Source: JAILEN01 sp036723975
GTDB taxonomy: Bacteria > Bacillota > Clostridia > Lachnospirales > Lachnospiraceae
Reading direction: 5' to 3'
Assembly: GCA_036723975.1 (NCBI GenBank)
Contig: DAIMGJ010000010.1
Location: 17,432-81,431 of the forward strand
DNA: 64,000 bases
The notes under the pieces: generated by a model
The model's input: only the letters and a program-made list of their open reading frames with translations
Database searches by the model: none
What the model was told of the DNA's origin: nothing
Shown: positions 61,314 to 64,000 of the stretch, piece by piece
Layout of the letters: every line of letters begins with the position of its first letter
Position numbering within the stretch: position 1 is the first letter of the stretch
Made by a program: the position numbers and the translations under genes

Positions 61314-62408
61314 ATGCATAAGATTTTACCTGTAAACTATGAAAATAAATTCTGCTATAACATTATATTTAAAAGCTCATTTGAAAATTTATGTAAAAGT
61401 ATATTCGAGATTAAACAAAATAACTACGATAAAATATGTATTGTTACAGATGATGTGGTTGAAAATTTGTATTTAGATGATGTAAAGCGCTTTCTGTCTG
61501 ATAAATTTAATCTTGTTATAACATATACATTGCCAAATGGAGAAAAATCAAAGAATCTATCCAACATAGAGAAATTATATGAATATTTAATTAAACACAA
61601 GTTCTCTCGAAAAGATCTTTTAATTGCTTTGGGCGGTGGTGTGGTCGGAGATATGACCGGATTCTGTGCAGCAACCTATTTGAGAGGAATAGATTTTGTT
61701 CAAATTCCAACAACCTTATTATCACAAGTTGATAGTAGTATTGGTGGAAAAACCGGTGTGGACTTTTTGGGATATAAAAATATGGTAGGTGCGTTTTACA
61801 TGCCCAAATTGGTATACATTAATACATCTGTTTTAAAGACTTTAAGCAAAGAACAGTTTTCATGCGGTATGGGTGAAGTTATTAAATACGGTTGTATTTG
61901 GGATAAAACGTTTTACGATTATTTACAGAAGCATGTAGTTGACATTTTGTCTTTGGAAGATTCTGTTTTAGAAGAAATGATTTATACCTGCTGCGATATT
62001 AAGCGACAGGTTGTTGAAATAGATCCAAAAGAAGAGGGACTTCGTTCTATTCTTAATTTTGGCCATACAATTGGTCATGCAATTGAAAAATTGTCGGGTT
62101 TTCAGCTGTTTCACGGTCAGTGCGTAGCTGTTGGAATGGTTGCTGCGATGTATTTATCTTTTAAGTTGGGAAATATATCCGAAAACGAATTGGATGGGTT
62201 CAAGCATCTTTTAAAATCCTATAATCTTCCGGTATCTGCGGGAGCTTTTGACAAAACAGAAGTTTTGAATACTTCAAAATCTGACAAAAAAGCGGAAAAG
62301 CAATATATTAAGTTTATTATTCTAGATCATCTTGGAAAAGCAAAAGAGTACAAAAACTTTATTGATAATGAATTGCTGGATGCAATATCTTATATTACAG
62401 AGGAATAA
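61314..62408 (+). CDS. aroB: 3-dehydroquinate synthase
   Basis: Second enzyme of the shikimate pathway: cyclises DAHP to 3-dehydroquinate with NAD and zinc. The 364-residue product has ALGGGVVGDMTGFCAA, QIPTTLLSQVDSSIGGKTG and the metal-site LNFGHTIGHAIE. The ATG at 61314 has AGGAGG 7 bp before it; an upstream ATG-less start at 61275 lies within the terminator. No other aro gene is near. It lies 2 bp before lspA, an unusual placement. Confidence 0.96.
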   Translation: MHKILPVNYENKFCYNIIFKSSFENLCKSIFEIKQNNYDKICIVTDDVVENLYLDDVKRFLSDKFNLVITYTLPNGEKSKNLSNIEKLYEYLIKHKFSRKDLLIALGGGVVGDMTGFCAATYLRGIDFVQIPTTLLSQVDSSIGGKTGVDFLGYKNMVGAFYMPKLVYINTSVLKTLSKEQFSCGMGEVIKYGCIWDKTFYDYLQKHVVDILSLEDSVLEEMIYTCCDIKRQVVEIDPKEEGLRSILNFGHTIGHAIEKLSGFQLFHGQCVAVGMVAAMYLSFKLGNISENELDGFKHLLKSYNLPVSAGAFDKTEVLNTSKSDKKAEKQYIKFIILDHLGKAKEYKNFIDNELLDAISYITEE

Positions 62409-62410
62409 TT

Positions 62411-62926
62411 ATGAATCACACAAAAAAAATACACATTATATTACCCTTTTTAATTGTACCGGTATTGATTTTTTTGGATCAGCTTACAAAGAAACTGGCC
62501 GTAAGTATGCTTGCCGGAAAGCCTTCTGTTGTCCTAATTAACGGAGTTTTGGAATTTTCATATGTAGAAAATACCGGAGCAGCCTTTAGTATTTTGGAAG
62601 GGAAAATGATTGTTTTTTATATCATTACATTGTTTATTGGCGGCGGAATCGTTTATTATATGATAAAAATGCCAAAACATGGTAAATTTTTATTGCTGTA
62701 TTATACATTTGCGGTATTACTAGCCGGTGCTGTAGGAAATCTAATCGATCGTGTCGTATACCATTATGTGGTTGATTTTATATATTTTTCATTGATTAAT
62801 TTTCCGGTGTTTAATGTGGCTGACATTTATGTTACCTGCAGTGTGTTTCTTGTTTTGATTTTACTTTTGTTTTATTATTCTGAAGACGAATGTAACCTTG
62901 TTTTTTCTCATAAAGGAACCAAATAA
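62411..62926 (+). CDS. lspA: Lipoprotein signal peptidase (signal peptidase II)
   Basis: Membrane aspartic protease that removes signal peptides from prolipoproteins, such as the two lipoproteins encoded at 11 to 14 kb. The 171-residue product has four hydrophobic segments, the motif VENTGAAFSI and the two catalytic aspartates in NLIDRVVYHYVVDFI and FNVADIYVT. Its stop overlaps the next gene's start. Confidence 0.95.
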   Translation: MNHTKKIHIILPFLIVPVLIFLDQLTKKLAVSMLAGKPSVVLINGVLEFSYVENTGAAFSILEGKMIVFYIITLFIGGGIVYYMIKMPKHGKFLLLYYTFAVLLAGAVGNLIDRVVYHYVVDFIYFSLINFPVFNVADIYVTCSVFLVLILLLFYYSEDECNLVFSHKGTK

Positions 62927-63867
62927 TGGAAGAATTTTTGATTGAAATGGAACAGGATGAACAAAGAATCGACGCGGTTTTGGCGGAACGATTCCGGGAT
63001 TTATCCAGAAGTCATTTTCAAAAACTTATCAAAGACGGCAAAATCCTGGTAAACGGAGAAACAGTAAAACCCAGCTATAAATGCTGCGTAGATGATTCGG
63101 TTATGCTTTATGAATTTGAACCTAAACCTGTGGAAATAACACCGGAAGATATTCCTCTTGATATTTTATATGAAGATGAAGACATTTTGGTAGTTAACAA
63201 GCCAAAAAATATGGTAGTTCACCCAGGAAACGGACATTTGACGGGCACTTTGGTAAATGCCATTATGTATCATTGCAAAGATGATTTGTCCGGAATTAAC
63301 GGTGAAATCCGTCCCGGAATCGTTCATCGAATCGATAAGGACACCACAGGAAGCCTTGTAATCTGCAAGAATGATAAAGCACATATCTTTTTGGCGGATA
63401 AAATGAAAGATCACGATATCGATCGAATCTATTTGGGTATCGTTAAAGGCAACCATATTTCGGATAAAGGAATTGTTGATGAACCCATTGGAAGAGATCC
63501 GAAGAATCGCATTAAAATGGCTGTTAATCATAAGAACGGAAAGCCAGCCAAAACGCACTATGTTAAACTTGCGGAGCACGACGGATATGCACTGATGGCC
63601 TTTCGTTTGGAAACCGGCCGAACCCATCAGATTCGTGTGCATATGGCTCATTTGGGCCATCCGCTTTTGGGTGATGAGGTTTACGGAGCTAAACAGTCTA
63701 AGTTTAATCTGCAGGGGCAATGTTTGCATGCGTATAAACTGGGATTCATTCATCCGACGTCAAAGGAATATATGGCGTTTTACGCGCCGATTCCCGAGTA
63801 TTTTGCTCATTTAACGGATGTATTACATTTGGAATATGATTTAAGTAATTTGGAATCGTTGATTTAA
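62926..63867 (+). CDS. RluA-family pseudouridine synthase (RluD type)
   Basis: The 313-residue product has an N-terminal S4 domain (QRIDAVLAERFRDLSRSHFQKLI) and the RluA catalytic domain with the nucleophile aspartate in VHRIDKDTTGSLV, plus GRTHQIRVHMAHLGHPLLGD. The pair lspA-rluD is common in Firmicutes and suggests the RluD type, which modifies helix 69 of 23S rRNA; the target is inferred. It shares bases with the lspA stop. Confidence 0.94.
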   Translation: MEEFLIEMEQDEQRIDAVLAERFRDLSRSHFQKLIKDGKILVNGETVKPSYKCCVDDSVMLYEFEPKPVEITPEDIPLDILYEDEDILVVNKPKNMVVHPGNGHLTGTLVNAIMYHCKDDLSGINGEIRPGIVHRIDKDTTGSLVICKNDKAHIFLADKMKDHDIDRIYLGIVKGNHISDKGIVDEPIGRDPKNRIKMAVNHKNGKPAKTHYVKLAEHDGYALMAFRLETGRTHQIRVHMAHLGHPLLGDEVYGAKQSKFNLQGQCLHAYKLGFIHPTSKEYMAFYAPIPEYFAHLTDVLHLEYDLSNLESLI

Positions 63868-63945
63868 AATAAGAACTGTTTTAGTAATTATTATTTGAAT
63901 TATTATGATTATTTGAATATAAGAAATAAGGACCGGTCATTTAAG

Positions 63946-64000
63946 TGAGGTGACCCCTCAAAGTTAGACTTTTTTACGAGACGACTTTGGTCGTCTCGTT
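63946..64000 (+). mobile_element. Probable left end of an IS3-family insertion sequence (cut by window edge)
   Basis: TGAGGTGACCCCTCAAAGTTAGACTTTTTT resembles, from memory, the terminal inverted repeats of IS3-family (IS150-group) elements, whose ends often read TGxxxTGACCCC...AAGTTAGAC. It is followed by a strong hairpin, ACGAGACGA (63976-63984) with TCGTCTCGT (63991-63999), of the sort that shields an IS from outside transcription. The transposase would lie beyond the window, so this is unconfirmed. Confidence 0.5.

Noticed and set aside
63166..63753. 195-residue open frame antisense to the RluD-type gene
   Set aside because: No ribosome site or domain; the plus-strand gene has all its motifs.

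Overview
The window is a gene-dense, syntenic chromosomal segment of a low-to-moderate GC Gram-positive bacterium, most likely a member of the Lachnospiraceae (Clostridia). The reasons are the Firmicutes gene orders (rplU-prp-rpmA-obgE-yhbY-nadD/yqeK-rsfS; infC-rpmI-rplT behind an attenuator; lexA divergent from a LysM yneA-like gene; yicC-gmk-rpoZ), strong AGGAGG ribosome sites, an N-terminally extended L27 with its Prp protease, and several protein types I associate with Lachnospiraceae. The genus cannot be fixed from the sequence alone. No tRNA, rRNA, CRISPR array or complete mobile element is visible. A probable IS3-family end lies at the extreme right edge.

Layout. 1-5 kb: glycolytic genes gap (cut by the window edge), pgk and tpiA, then a DegV/FakB-like protein and purA. 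5-9 kb: an ABC transporter of GldA plus GldF/GldG-fusion type, a small convergent membrane protein and a SEC-C protein. 9-17.7 kb: thrS, two lipoproteins (Sel1-repeat and CapA-like), gpmI, purC and purB, ending in a 134-nt long hairpin. 17.8-26 kb: an aminotransferase on the minus strand, then a divergent four-gene operon of poorly known proteins (giant beta-sandwich/TPR protein, divergent Hsp70-like protein, TPR protein, membrane coiled-coil protein). 26-35 kb: gltX, a short UvrD-like helicase, a DUF1292 protein, a GH13-like protein without recognisable catalytic residues, a DUF5662-like protein, trpS and rqcH. 35-42 kb: yicC-gmk-rpoZ-rimO-pgsA-rsmD-coaD, a coiled-coil protein, a RluA-family pseudouridine synthase and recU.

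42-47 kb: a his operon hisZ-hisG-hisD-hisB-hisIE driven by a consensus promoter inside the end of recU. The HisIE protein carries an extra HisF-like domain that lacks the catalytic aspartates. hisC, hisH, hisA and hisF are absent here, although the aminotransferase at 17.8 kb could supply the HisC step. 47-55 kb: two radical-SAM-linked proteins, RNase E/G, then the ribosome and Obg cluster. 55-57 kb: SOS genes (lexA and a yneA-like gene) and a PlsC-type acyltransferase. 57-64 kb: infC (AUU start), rpmI, rplT, a HlyD-like protein, yggS, sepF, aroB, lspA and an RluD-type synthase.

The best candidate for an undescribed system is the four-gene operon at 19063-25902. The GH13-like pseudoenzyme, the HisF-like pseudodomain on HisIE, the long hairpin at 17685-17818 and the SOS control region follow.
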